A stretch of DNA of 64,000 bases from Symmachiella macrocystis (GTDB lineage Bacteria > Planctomycetota > Planctomycetia > Planctomycetales > Planctomycetaceae), in the NCBI RefSeq assembly GCF_007860075.1, contig NZ_SJPP01000001.1, forward strand, positions 124,001-188,000. The letters run 5' to 3'. Below are positions 20,501-28,237 of this stretch, one piece after another. The translations under genes were made by a program, and so were the position numbers. Below the pieces are notes generated by a model that ran no database searches, was not told the origin of the DNA, and saw only the letters and a list, made by a program, of their open reading frames with translations. Each line of letters begins with the position of its first letter. Within the stretch, counting starts at the first letter, position 1.

Positions 20501-21852
20501 TCGTTTCGACCAAAGGGTGCAACTACCCCATCGCCAGCGAGAATCTAATTACGTTCCGTTCGTCGGCCGCTGCGTTTTTTGATCTCACCGGCGATGGCGG
20601 GACGGGACACTTCGGTGGATTCAAATCGGGCTGTACGTCCAACTTGATCGCCGCCGGTGGTTTGCTCAACGCCCCCGATTACACCCGCACCTGCCGTTGT
20701 TCCTTCCAAAACCAAACATCGCTGGCCATGGTGCACATGCCGGGACTAGAAATCTGGACGCACAACGACTTCGCCTATGATGGCAACCGTGTCAAACAGG
20801 TCGGCATTAATTTCGGCGCGCCGGGCGATCGTCGCGCGGATAACGGCACGCTGTGGATGGAGTTCCCCAGTGTGGGCGGCCCCTCCCCAAATATCGATGT
20901 CAGCGTCAACGGAGACATCGATTACTTTCGGCACCACGCATCGCGAATCGACGGTGAACAACCATGGGTCGCCGCTTCGGGAGTCACCGGCGCCCAGGAC
21001 ATCGTGATTCACCTCACACCAAAACAGAATGATCAAGCTGGCCTGCATGTTCCCGTCAAACAGGACAGCGACGATGCGGAAGAAGCTTCGAACGGCGACG
21101 TCTCGCTGGGAAGCAGTGACTTGGAATTGGTCGAAGATAGCAGCAGCCAAACGGTCGGGATTCGTTTTCAGGACGTCCCGATCCCTCGCGGCACCAAAAT
21201 TAAGTCCGCCTACATTCAGTTCAAAGTCGATGAGCCTTCCAGCGCCGAAGCGGATATGACCATCACCGCCGAAGCCACAGCCAACGCCGCGGAATTTACA
21301 AAGGAAGTAGACAACCTCTCCTCCCGCAAGCGGACGAAGGCCGAAGTCAATTGGAAACCCAAACCGTGGCTCAAAGAGGGAGACACCGGCCTCGATCAAC
21401 GCACCGCCGATTTGACAGCCCTGCTGCAGGAAATCGTCGACGGTCCCGATTGGAAACCGGGCAACGCCGTTGCATTTCTCATCGAAGGCTCGGGCAGCCA
21501 CGTCGCCAAGGCCCGCGACCGCGACAAAGAGGGAGCCCCGCAGTTGGTATTAGACATAGGGGACAGTGCTCCCAAGAAGGCGGAAGTCGCAATCCGGCCC
21601 TACACGGTACGGCTCTTCTTCACCGAGCCTAATTCCTCTTTGCAACCAGGCCAACGGCAGTTCGATGTCACATTACAAGACACAACCGTGCTTAAAGACT
21701 TCGACATCACCGCCGCCGCTGAGGGCCCCCAACGTGCGGTGATACGTGAGTTCCACGGCATCCCCATCGAAGAAACCCTCACCATCGGTTTAGGGACCAC
21801 CGGCCCGAACAAGGCCGTCCTATCCGGCGTCGAGGTAATCGCTGAGGATTAA
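17590..21852 (+). CDS. large secreted PQQ-binding-like beta-propeller protein with embedded methyltransferase-like domain
   Basis: This 1420-residue secreted protein opens with a signal peptide and then propeller repeats carrying the Trp-docking pattern (ALDTKTGEEKW, ALDAETGQIQW). At about residues 450-585 the propeller is interrupted by a Rossmann-like domain (IIGVSPDAEIVEKLRRRLDD, then LYGSRIALHVGEVDSF) like class I methyltransferases. Its glycine motif is degenerate (YGVQDND), and the usual acidic residue after strand two is Ser. Propeller blades resume near residue 600 (SARDVYTGRVIW). Two conserved-looking Cys clusters (SGCTSN, RTCRCSF) lie near residue 1020. The C-terminus adds two beta-sandwich modules: one at about 1160-1320 resembling DNRLRE-type domains, and one malectin-like at 1330-1420. 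Role unknown; polysaccharide binding or redox sensing are guesses. Confidence 0.88.
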   Translation: MNSRMPILANLTLVATLFMAAPTNLTAGDWPMFRYDAGRTASSPHELPTDLQLQWAREYSPRITVWDDPLNQDLMKYDRVFEPIILGDTLYIGFNDSDKVVALDTKTGEEKWRVYVDGPVRFPPAAEDGKVYFVSDDGFLYCVSAETGEEIWKFRGGPSDRRILGNERLISTWPARGAPVLRDGSVYFAASIWPFMGTFIYALDAETGQIQWVNDGTGADYLQQPHNYPAFAGVAPQGCLVATKDKLIIPGGRSIPAVFDRETGRFEYFHLAKYGKSGGSWAFANDDIFFGHERDDEYSRFDIKTGNSLGRSKGKQPVVSDDGYYYCGDSIIKRPLDAPGNAAWELEADANNDMIRAGDRLYAAGKNGITIIQLPQNGEPQKIVGRIPVEGDVKRLIAADDRLFAVTLDGKLMAFGADEVAQPVVITDKPTKNELDEQTEKFVEETLHATDDRNGYAVMYGVQDNDALEALARQTDFNIIGVSPDAEIVEKLRRRLDDAGLYGSRIALHVGEVDSFDLPPYFSSFTFGIHVDDPETLKTVFETLRPYGGRALFVGEFDANKKLIEQAGLEGVLHGRMGDISIVTRKGALPGAGDWTHQYGNIRNTIKSDDKLVKLPLGILWFGGSSNMDVLPRHGHGPPEQIIGGRLYIQGMDSLSARDVYTGRVIWKTLLKNLGTYGTFFDQTYKNTPLSTEYNQVHIPGSNARGTNFIATEDKVYIIEGKFIRVLDARDGSTVTSIPLPKNAEGESPESWGYLGVAGDALIAGAGFADFSKKLNMPHDESDKRRSKWRFTDYDKSASAALVVMDRQTGKIRWRAKAQHGFLHNAITAMDGVLYCLDKLPPNLEEKLRRRGQAKPETYKLTAYDLQTGEPLWQTNENVFGTWLSCSQEHGLMLQSTRPSNDTVRTEDGSRMIAYKAKSGEVVWDKPLKYSTPPILHGDDIIAGGKMYSLLTGDVRYRTDPITGQKAEWTFVSTKGCNYPIASENLITFRSSAAAFFDLTGDGGTGHFGGFKSGCTSNLIAAGGLLNAPDYTRTCRCSFQNQTSLAMVHMPGLEIWTHNDFAYDGNRVKQVGINFGAPGDRRADNGTLWMEFPSVGGPSPNIDVSVNGDIDYFRHHASRIDGEQPWVAASGVTGAQDIVIHLTPKQNDQAGLHVPVKQDSDDAEEASNGDVSLGSSDLELVEDSSSQTVGIRFQDVPIPRGTKIKSAYIQFKVDEPSSAEADMTITAEATANAAEFTKEVDNLSSRKRTKAEVNWKPKPWLKEGDTGLDQRTADLTALLQEIVDGPDWKPGNAVAFLIEGSGSHVAKARDRDKEGAPQLVLDIGDSAPKKAEVAIRPYTVRLFFTEPNSSLQPGQRQFDVTLQDTTVLKDFDITAAAEGPQRAVIREFHGIPIEETLTIGLGTTGPNKAVLSGVEVIAED

Positions 21853-21985
21853 TTACCCCGGGTGGGTCACCCAAACCGACCGTTCGCAGTCGCGCTAGAC
21901 GATTTCTACGCAGGTTTGTTCTTTGATGAAGACCGACAGTCTGGCAAGCACCGGTCCGGAGGCCGGGATGGCCGGGATCTGCATG

Positions 21986-22088
21986 ACGCCGGTTTACCGG
22001 CGTTGGCCGCGCAGCGGTAATAGGCCCGTCGTTCACGGCGGGTCTATCGGCCCGTGACAGTGCACTACGGAGCCTCGTTCACGGGGCT
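21986..22088. repeat. array of three intergenic hairpins
   Basis: In the 400-base gap after the propeller gene (21853-22250) three stem-loops follow one another. They are ACGCCGG-TTTA-CCGGCGT (21986-22003), an 11-pair stem with loop TTCA (22021-22046), and a seven-pair stem also with loop TTCA (22071-22088). The last two share TCGTTCACGG at the tip, but their stems differ and remain paired. They could be REP-like elements or a small structured RNA. A further short hairpin (GGGTG/CACCC) lies near 21860. No protein-coding frame is convincing here. Confidence 0.55.
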
Positions 22089-22190
22089 TCTCGCGGTGGG
22101 GATAAGATAGGCGGTATCGGCCGAAGCTGTTGCGTCGTGCGTCGACGTGATCGACAACAACCCATCCCAATCAAATCGACATTGCAAACC

Positions 22191-22229
22191 GCTTTGCGAG
22201 TTTTGCGGCTTTGCGTGAGGCTTTTTTCG
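22191..22229 (+). repeat. dispersed repeat copy, left partner of an inverted pair
   Basis: The sequence around TTTGCGTGAGGCTTTTTT (22210-22227) occurs again, inverted, at 23289-23325, with 18 identical core bases and similar flanks (CTTTGCG, GCGAG). The two copies bracket the methyltransferase gene. The element ends in a T-run and could act as part of a terminator. Confidence 0.6.
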
Positions 22230-22250
22230 TTGTGCAGCACAGCCCCAAAT

Positions 22251-23045
22251 TCAATCCACTTGCAGCAAGAAGTGGAATTCATGGCTGCCCGAATTCCTGA
22301 CCGGCCCTTTCAGAATTTTGACCGGCGAGACGTGAGCGGAAAACCAATTCACGAGTTCCGTGACGTCCTCAGGAATGAAGACGTGAAAATGAATGCTATA
22401 GTCGATTTCCCAAAGTCGGTCGGCCTCTACAATCGCTTCGTCGCCGCTGGTATGGTTCACCAGATTTGCATAATCGAGGTAGTGTTCATAGTCACGCTCA
22501 GCTGAGGGACGCTGGTAATCCAAGATCAGATGCGCAAGCGAGGTCCGCTCACGTTTCACATCAAAGGTCGCCCGCTTATCCGGAACTGCGAGATAGACTC
22601 TCCCTCCTGGCTTGACCACGCGGCACCATTGCGCCAATGAGCCCAGCGGGTTTTTCATGTGTTCGATGACATGCGATGCAACCAGAAAATCGTAGCTGTC
22701 ATTCTCCACGTTCGCCAACGTTTCCCCATCACCAATGAGGTTCGGTTCAACCAACGGCAAATTGTTGAGTTCGGGGTACTGTAGCCGCAAGTCCGCTGTG
22801 GTCAAACGATCGATATAGTCGACCTGCATCCGGTCATGGGTCAGCATCGGTTGGTGCAGAGCCCCGATCTCCAACCCCCTGCCGGAAAGTTGGTCGGAGA
22901 AATACTTCTGCCAGTTCCTATCTTTCTCCATACCGACTTGTTGATTTTGCGAGCGTCTGGCGAGCAGATCGGTTTTGGTCGCGTGCAGGAATCTTCTCAC
23001 GAAAACCGGCATTCTCGTCCACACTTCTTTTGCAACTGCATTCAC
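22251..23045 (-). CDS. class I SAM-dependent methyltransferase
   Basis: About 264 residues. The SAM-binding core is recognisable: GRGLEIGALHQPM (motif I), DYIDRLT after strand two, DFLVASHVIEHMKNPL for motif IV, and VVKPGGRVYLAVPDKR for motif V/VI. The first 40 residues are basic and amphipathic. GTG at 23045 is chosen because AGGAG sits nine bases before it on the minus strand; the frame is open to a TTG at 23135 with no such site. The substrate is unknown. The gene is isolated and flanked by copies of the same dispersed repeat in opposite orientation. Confidence 0.82.
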   Translation of the reverse strand: MNAVAKEVWTRMPVFVRRFLHATKTDLLARRSQNQQVGMEKDRNWQKYFSDQLSGRGLEIGALHQPMLTHDRMQVDYIDRLTTADLRLQYPELNNLPLVEPNLIGDGETLANVENDSYDFLVASHVIEHMKNPLGSLAQWCRVVKPGGRVYLAVPDKRATFDVKRERTSLAHLILDYQRPSAERDYEHYLDYANLVNHTSGDEAIVEADRLWEIDYSIHFHVFIPEDVTELVNWFSAHVSPVKILKGPVRNSGSHEFHFLLQVD

Positions 23046-23288
23046 CGGTATACACTCCTGAAATCCTAAAAGGGGAGAGCCCATCCCAAATCGCCGCGTG
23101 GATTTAAGACAATCCGCGAAATCCGTCAAGAGCAATCAGAACACAAGCATCCCGTCTTCCCCAGTCTAACACGGTTGGGTCAAATACAATGCCTGCCCGA
23201 CTGAGTCACCCAGCAAATATCATGATCGACATCAGTCGAGGAGGACTGTCACCGGCCTCATCGATCTCGGATATTCCCAAAAACGCAG

Positions 23289-23325
23289 AAAAAAAGCCTC
23301 ACGCAAACTCGCCAAGGCCGCAAAG
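23289..23325 (-). repeat. dispersed repeat copy, right partner of an inverted pair
   Basis: Inverted copy of the element at 22191-22229. Read on the minus strand it starts CTTTGCGGCCTTGGCGAG and ends in GCGTGAGGC followed by seven Ts. It lies in a 550-base gap (23046-23596) between the methyltransferase and peptidase T genes. That gap otherwise holds a small hairpin (CGACGGCAAGCCGTCG near 23474) and another repeat at 23517. Confidence 0.6.
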
Positions 23326-23516
23326 AAAAGGAACCAGGATCAACCGGTTCAGGAATGACCGCTACGTGGCGGGAAGATCGTTTTTAAAAGAGACTTGAGT
23401 TAGCAGAGAGCGCTCGAGCGATATACACCGCTGCCAATACACCGGCGCGTCGTCTGGCACGGAACGCACAATGCGACGGCAAGCCGTCGGTTTGGGATGT
23501 TAGAGAGTCCCGACGG

Positions 23517-23553
23517 AAAATCTGTGTTTTATCCGTGTTCAATCTGTGGCTAA
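23517..23553 (+). repeat. dispersed repeat copy, left partner of a second inverted pair
   Basis: The stretch containing ATCCGTGTTC and TCTGTGGCTAA lies just before the 3' end of peptidase T. It has an inverted, partly diverged copy at 24896-24933 just before that gene's start. From memory, sequences of this kind occur between genes in many unrelated bacteria; I have not verified this here. Confidence 0.55.
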
Positions 23554-23596
23554 GCAATGAACGGTCAGATTAGATTACGGCTCCGCTGCGTTAAGC

Positions 23597-24832
23597 TCAA
23601 ACCCGCTCCGTGCTCCACGCTTCAGCCAGCTTAATCAACACATCCGCTGCCGTTTGCATCTCATCCAGACTCGCCCATTCTCGTGGCGAGTGTGGGTTGT
23701 GTTGGCCGGTGGAAAGGTTCGGTGTTGGCAGGCCTTGTTCTGTTAAAAGCGAGCCGTCTGTCCCGCCGCGAATGATGCTCAGTAGCGGATCGATCCCCAC
23801 CGCTTGCATCGCTTCGACCGCTTTGGCGACCGCCCGCGGCTCGGTTTTCAAACCGTCGGCCATATTGCGATACTGCTGCGAAATCGCCACGTCGATCTTG
23901 GCCTCTGGAAATTCTTCCCGAAGCGGCTCGGCAATTTCCTCCAACAGTTCCGCATACTCCGCCAATTTCGCCGTATCGAAATCCCGTAGAATAATCCGTG
24001 CCGTCGACTGCGCTACGCCCCCTTCGAAGACATACGGATGCAAAAACCCATTGCGGTCGTCAGTCGTTTCCGGACTCAGCCAATCGGTCGGCATTGCGGC
24101 GATATAGCGGCTTAAAATCCGAATCGCATTGACCATCACCCCTTTGCCCTTTGATGGATGCGTGTTCACGCCCGTCACGGTGATCACCGCTTGATCGGCC
24201 GAGAAGGTCTCGTTGTCGATCATTCCCCGCCCTTCACCGTCGAGCGTATAACCGCAGACGCCGCCCAGTTTTTTCAGATCCAGGTTCTCCGTCCCCCGCC
24301 CGATCTCTTCGTCGCAGGTAAAACAAACCCGCACCGGCCCACGCGGCAAGGTATTATCGCAAATCAGCCACGCCGCCGCGGTCATGATCACCGCCACCCC
24401 AGCTTTGTCATCCGCCCCCAACAACGTTGTTCCGTCGGTGGTGATAATCGTCGAACCGATCAACTCCCGCAAAACGGGATTGTCATCCACGCGAATCACT
24501 TGCGTCGAATCGCCCGGCAATACGATGTCGCCGCCGGAGTAATTCTCATGCACGATCGGCTTGACGTTCTCGGCTGTGAATTCGGGCGACGTGTCGACAT
24601 GTGCCACCCAGACGATCACCGGGGCGTCGTGATCCACCGTCGCGGGAATCGTGGCCATCACGTTGCCGAACTTGTCGCAGGAGACATCCGCTAGCCCGAT
24701 CGCCTCACATTCCTCGGCCAGTAGCCGCGATAATGTCAGTTGTTTGCTCGTGCTAGGTGAAGTGTCGCTGGTTTCATCGGCTTGCGTATCAATCCGTACA
24801 TAGCGCAAAAACCGGTCGAGTAGCGTGGTCAC
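23597..24832 (-). CDS. pepT: peptidase T (tripeptide aminopeptidase)
   Basis: This 411-residue M20-family metallopeptidase has all expected zinc-site motifs. These are VAHVDTSPEF (His ligand, with DTSP), LLGADDKAG (bridging Asp), CDEEIGRG (catalytic and ligand Glu), YTLDGEGRG (Asp) and TGQHNPHSPREW (C-terminal His). RGGTDGSLLTEQGLPTPN is typical of PepT. It removes the N-terminal residue from tripeptides in the cytoplasm. The GTG start at 24832 has AAGGAG nine bases upstream. The length is normal for the family. It is a single-gene unit bracketed by inverted copies of a dispersed repeat. Confidence 0.95.
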   Translation of the reverse strand: MTTLLDRFLRYVRIDTQADETSDTSPSTSKQLTLSRLLAEECEAIGLADVSCDKFGNVMATIPATVDHDAPVIVWVAHVDTSPEFTAENVKPIVHENYSGGDIVLPGDSTQVIRVDDNPVLRELIGSTIITTDGTTLLGADDKAGVAVIMTAAAWLICDNTLPRGPVRVCFTCDEEIGRGTENLDLKKLGGVCGYTLDGEGRGMIDNETFSADQAVITVTGVNTHPSKGKGVMVNAIRILSRYIAAMPTDWLSPETTDDRNGFLHPYVFEGGVAQSTARIILRDFDTAKLAEYAELLEEIAEPLREEFPEAKIDVAISQQYRNMADGLKTEPRAVAKAVEAMQAVGIDPLLSIIRGGTDGSLLTEQGLPTPNLSTGQHNPHSPREWASLDEMQTAADVLIKLAEAWSTERV

Positions 24833-24895
24833 GGGGCGTGTCTCCTTTAGCCTGTCGAATCAAGTGGACCATCATGAATGCCGTGGCGGGTATTT

Positions 24896-24933
24896 TAGCC
24901 ACAGAGGGAACACGGATGAAACATGGATCAAGG
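24896..24933 (-). repeat. dispersed repeat copy, right partner of the second inverted pair
   Basis: Read on the minus strand this contains TTTCATCCGTGTTCCCTCTGTGGCTA, shown here only as its key parts ATCCGTGTTC and TCTGTGGCTA. It matches the element at 23517-23553 in inverse orientation. It sits about 65 bases upstream of the peptidase T start, between that gene and the S1-domain gene. Confidence 0.55.
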
Positions 24934-25019
24934 ATTAATTAGATCGCAACACCAAGAACAGGGGTTGCCGGAATCCGCCACCAGCGGTCTACGAAACCAT
25001 CGTAACACCGCTAATACGA

Positions 25020-26807
25020 TCAACCAAACAGCGGTCCGCTGCTGCCGCCTGTGCCCCCTTTGAGCGGACCTTTGCGTTTGCGTTGGTACGCTTCTCCGCC
25101 GCTGGGTGAGAGGTCTTCATCCTTGGGCTTTTTCGCCGTCTCCGGTTTGGCCTTGAGGGCTTTCATCGACAGGCCAATCCGTTTGCGTTCCCCATCAATG
25201 GAAACAACCTTGGCCTCCACTTCCTGCCCTTCTTTCAAGACGTCCGACACTTTGTTGATGCGGCGATAGTCGATTTCGCTGATGTGAATCAACCCTTCGA
25301 CGCCCTCTTCAATTTCGATGAAAGCGCCAAAATTGGTGATGTTGGTCACCTTGCCCTGAACAATCGACTCCACGGGATACCGCTGCACGCAGTCATCCCA
25401 GGGGTTTTTCTTCAACTGCTTAAGGCTCAGGCTGATTTTCTTTTTCTCGGCGTCGACCGAAATCAACTGCACGTCGAGTTGTTGCCCGACTTTGAGAATG
25501 TCGCGCGGATGATTGACCCGCGTCCAACTCATCTCAGCCACGTGCAACAAGCCGTCAATCCCGCCGATGTCGACGAACGCCCCATAATCCTTGACGGTCT
25601 TGATCGTGCCGGAATGCGTTTGACCTGCTTCCAACGTTTTCCACAAGTCTTGAGCAACTTCTTCCCGCTCGGACTGCTGGTAGGCGCGGCGGCTGACCAC
25701 CAGGTTTCGTTTCTCGGGTTTGACTTCAATAATCTTCACGGTCAGCTTTTGGCCGACGTATTCGTCCAAACTCTCCACAAAACCCAAGTCAACTTGGCTG
25801 GCCGGCATGAATCCCCGCAAGTTGCTGACGGTGACTTCCAGTCCGCCTTTATTCGATTTTTTGACCAAACAGTCTACGATCTGTCCGACCGAGACTTCAT
25901 CCCAATTGCCAGCGGAACGAGCCATCCGCGGCAGACTGGCTAACAATAAACCGTCAGCGGCGTCGAAACGATCAATGACAATTTCTAGTTCCTGCCCCAG
26001 CTGCGGTTGCTTGCGCCCTTCGAACTGCCGCAGCTGAATCATGGCTGACGAACGAAAACCGACGTCGAGCAGAATGCTGTCCTTTTGGATCGACTGCACG
26101 CGGCCTTTGAGTTTTGTGCCCGGCTCGAGGTCTTCTTCAGTGACCGGTTCCGTCGTTTCCCCACCTTCAGCCGCCACAACCTTCGGCGTCTCGGTCGGTT
26201 TTTCGCCAGCTAAGGCAGCGGCAAGTTCCGCTTCGACGTCCGCTTCTAAGTCGACGTTCGCCGGGGGGAGCGCCACCGGATCGGCTGAGGGCGTCGCGGG
26301 CGGAGGAGGTGTCGACTGGACAGCCTGTGCTTCAGCGACTGCAGCCGCTTCTTCACCGGTCGGTTCTGTCTCGGTGGATGGCTTAGTCGGTCGGGAATCG
26401 GCAAGCGACGGACTGGGAATCGCCACAGACATAGCCGGATCGACAGTCGGGTTCAGTTTCACACGCGGCCGCGCTGCTGGTTCCGCACTCGCCGCATCAG
26501 GGGTTGATGCTGCGACCGGTGCTTCAGTAGCTGGCGTTTCCGTTTCGGGTGCTGCAGCTTCTGCTGGCGGCTCCGGTGAACTGGCAACAGCATCGGTTGC
26601 TTCGGCAGCGGGCTTCGTCTCCTCGGGAGAGCTGGCGGCCACAGCCGGGGTTTCCGGTTCAGTCCGTCCCGCCTCGGGCGACGCCGTAGGGAGCGATGAC
26701 TCTTCGCTGTCAGCGGGCTTTTGATCGACGCCAGCTTCGGCGGGCTCATCCACGGGCGTCTGATTAGTATTGGGATTGTGACTTGAAGTGGACTGTTCCG
26801 AATTCAT
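25020..26807 (-). CDS. S1 RNA-binding domain protein with long acidic N-terminal region
   Basis: About 595 residues. The first 220 are low-complexity Ala/Pro/Glu/Ser sequence. Four S1 domains follow: one with ILLDVGFRSSAMI at about 240-300, a second with MPASQVDLGF at 320-390, a third with GAFVDIGGIDGLLHVAEM at 405-475, and a fourth with GAFIEIEEGVEGLIHISEI at 490-560. A basic tail with GEAYQRKRKGPLKGG ends the protein. It is related to ribosomal protein S1 and probably binds mRNA during translation initiation. Whether it is the main S1 of this organism cannot be decided from the window. ATG 26807 with upstream AGGA is preferred over a longer open frame. Confidence 0.85.
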   Translation of the reverse strand: MNSEQSTSSHNPNTNQTPVDEPAEAGVDQKPADSEESSLPTASPEAGRTEPETPAVAASSPEETKPAAEATDAVASSPEPPAEAAAPETETPATEAPVAASTPDAASAEPAARPRVKLNPTVDPAMSVAIPSPSLADSRPTKPSTETEPTGEEAAAVAEAQAVQSTPPPPATPSADPVALPPANVDLEADVEAELAAALAGEKPTETPKVVAAEGGETTEPVTEEDLEPGTKLKGRVQSIQKDSILLDVGFRSSAMIQLRQFEGRKQPQLGQELEIVIDRFDAADGLLLASLPRMARSAGNWDEVSVGQIVDCLVKKSNKGGLEVTVSNLRGFMPASQVDLGFVESLDEYVGQKLTVKIIEVKPEKRNLVVSRRAYQQSEREEVAQDLWKTLEAGQTHSGTIKTVKDYGAFVDIGGIDGLLHVAEMSWTRVNHPRDILKVGQQLDVQLISVDAEKKKISLSLKQLKKNPWDDCVQRYPVESIVQGKVTNITNFGAFIEIEEGVEGLIHISEIDYRRINKVSDVLKEGQEVEAKVVSIDGERKRIGLSMKALKAKPETAKKPKDEDLSPSGGEAYQRKRKGPLKGGTGGSSGPLFG

Positions 26808-27135
26808 AACTACATCCTGATGAACTTTGTGGATGCCGGCGAAATGACTTTGCATTTCTCGGGCAACCGGACTCTACGTAGCGAAATCATGTCGTTGATC
26901 GATAACCACTGCCAGGCCACCAAAAAACCGGAGTTGTTTGGGAATCTGTACGAGCGGCTCGCGGTGGTCTGTCGCTCAACCGAAGGAGCCACTCCCCCTC
27001 GCCTGAACTTCTGCACGTCGCTGTTGCGCGTACGCACATCACCGTTAAGAGGCAAGCGTAAACAACTTGCGATGGAAAGTAACGTCAAAATGGCCACAAA
27101 TTTGGAATATTCACAATATCGATTTGGAGAGGAAA
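26808..27135. other. intergenic region upstream of the S1-domain gene
   Basis: These 328 bases lie between two minus-strand genes. Short open frames on both strands lack ribosome binding sites and recognisable similarity. It probably holds the S1-domain gene promoter. The only candidate I see is a weak TTGACG with TTGTTT 17 bases later on the minus strand, about 250 bases before the start. Confidence 0.3.
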
Positions 27136-28041
27136 TTAAGGTTTGACGCGATCTTTCACGCAGCGAAACCCAACAGCATCGTCTTTCAAACCGTTCGGAC
27201 CCTTCTTTCGAACGCTGCTCCGGAGTTCTTCATAGCGATCTTTCCAGGACCCACCACGCATCACAACCTGTCCGTCTTTGCCCAATGCGCGCTGCGGGGC
27301 ATGGCTTTTTCCGTCTGTCGGCGCAGCCGAATAATCATCGCTCCAACTGTCACTGACGAATTCCCACAGGTAACCATGCATGTCGTACAGCCCCCACGCA
27401 TTCGGCTTCAGCGCGCCGACTGGGGGGTCGTTGCCCGCCGCATTCCCCGTGTGCCAAGCATACGCACTTAACACCGAAGCCTCTTTGCCGACGTCTCCGT
27501 CACCCTTGGCACTCTCGCCATAGCTATAGGCGGTCGTTGACCCCGCACGGCAGCAATATTCCCACTCCGCTTCACTGGGAAGCCGGATCTCTTCGTCCGG
27601 TTTCAGCAATTGGGCAGCACGCATCTTTTTCGTCGCCCGGCGACAGAATTCAACAGCCTGTCGAATGTCCATCATTTCTACAGAATTCCGCGGACCTTTC
27701 CATCGACTGGGGTTTTTCCCCATGACGGCTTCGTACAGATCTTGCGGTACTTCATATTTTGCCATCCAGAAATCGTACTTGAGCGTCACCTTCCGCACCG
27801 GACGTTCCGTATCCTCACCCGTCTCGCTGCCCATCGAAAACGATTCAGGAAACTTTCCTTTGCCCGGAGTGATATGCACGAATTCTTTGTTGAAGGTTTC
27901 TAGCAAGGCCATTTCTTTTTTCTCGATTTGAGCAGCCTCATCCGCCCACCCCCAAGCAGTCACGGTGCTCACTGCCGCACAGGTGAGAATGACCGGGACC
28001 AACACCCCGCGTGATAACACTGTTCGGCCAACCTTTTTCAC
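27136..28041 (-). CDS. secreted formylglycine-generating-enzyme (SUMF1)-fold protein lacking the catalytic cysteines
   Basis: About 301 residues with a signal peptide (LVPVILTCAAVSTVTAWGWA). The FGE-sulfatase fold shows as SMGSETGEDTERPVRKVTL, WMAKYEVPQDLYEAVMG, RLPSEAEWEYCCRAG, WGLYDMHGYLWEFVSD and RGGSWKDRYEELRSS. True aerobic FGE carries two copper-binding cysteines just after the GGS motif; here that stretch has none. It is therefore unlikely to activate the two sulfatases in this window and more likely has another role, as for many PvdO/EgtB-like paralogues. GTG 28041 has GAGGAG six bases upstream. Confidence 0.86.
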   Translation of the reverse strand: MKKVGRTVLSRGVLVPVILTCAAVSTVTAWGWADEAAQIEKKEMALLETFNKEFVHITPGKGKFPESFSMGSETGEDTERPVRKVTLKYDFWMAKYEVPQDLYEAVMGKNPSRWKGPRNSVEMMDIRQAVEFCRRATKKMRAAQLLKPDEEIRLPSEAEWEYCCRAGSTTAYSYGESAKGDGDVGKEASVLSAYAWHTGNAAGNDPPVGALKPNAWGLYDMHGYLWEFVSDSWSDDYSAAPTDGKSHAPQRALGKDGQVVMRGGSWKDRYEELRSSVRKKGPNGLKDDAVGFRCVKDRVKP

Positions 28042-28237
28042 GATAACTCCTCTGCTGGTGCGATAATTTACTCGGCATTCTTCTCAACAAACCCAACCGC
28101 ATCATATCGCCGCGGTCGCCATTTGCCAAAGGCATTCGTGTCGAACTTTACAACGCCACCGCCACTACATAGAAATGACCAAAGTCTCCTCACCACAGTA
28201 ATCATTGCCTCTTCGCTCTGCCTATTCCGTTTCCAAT

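Noticed and set aside
26041-26724. 227-codon plus-strand Ser/Ala/Gly-rich frame
   Set aside because: It is antisense to the low-complexity N-terminus of the S1-domain protein and reflects its codon composition.
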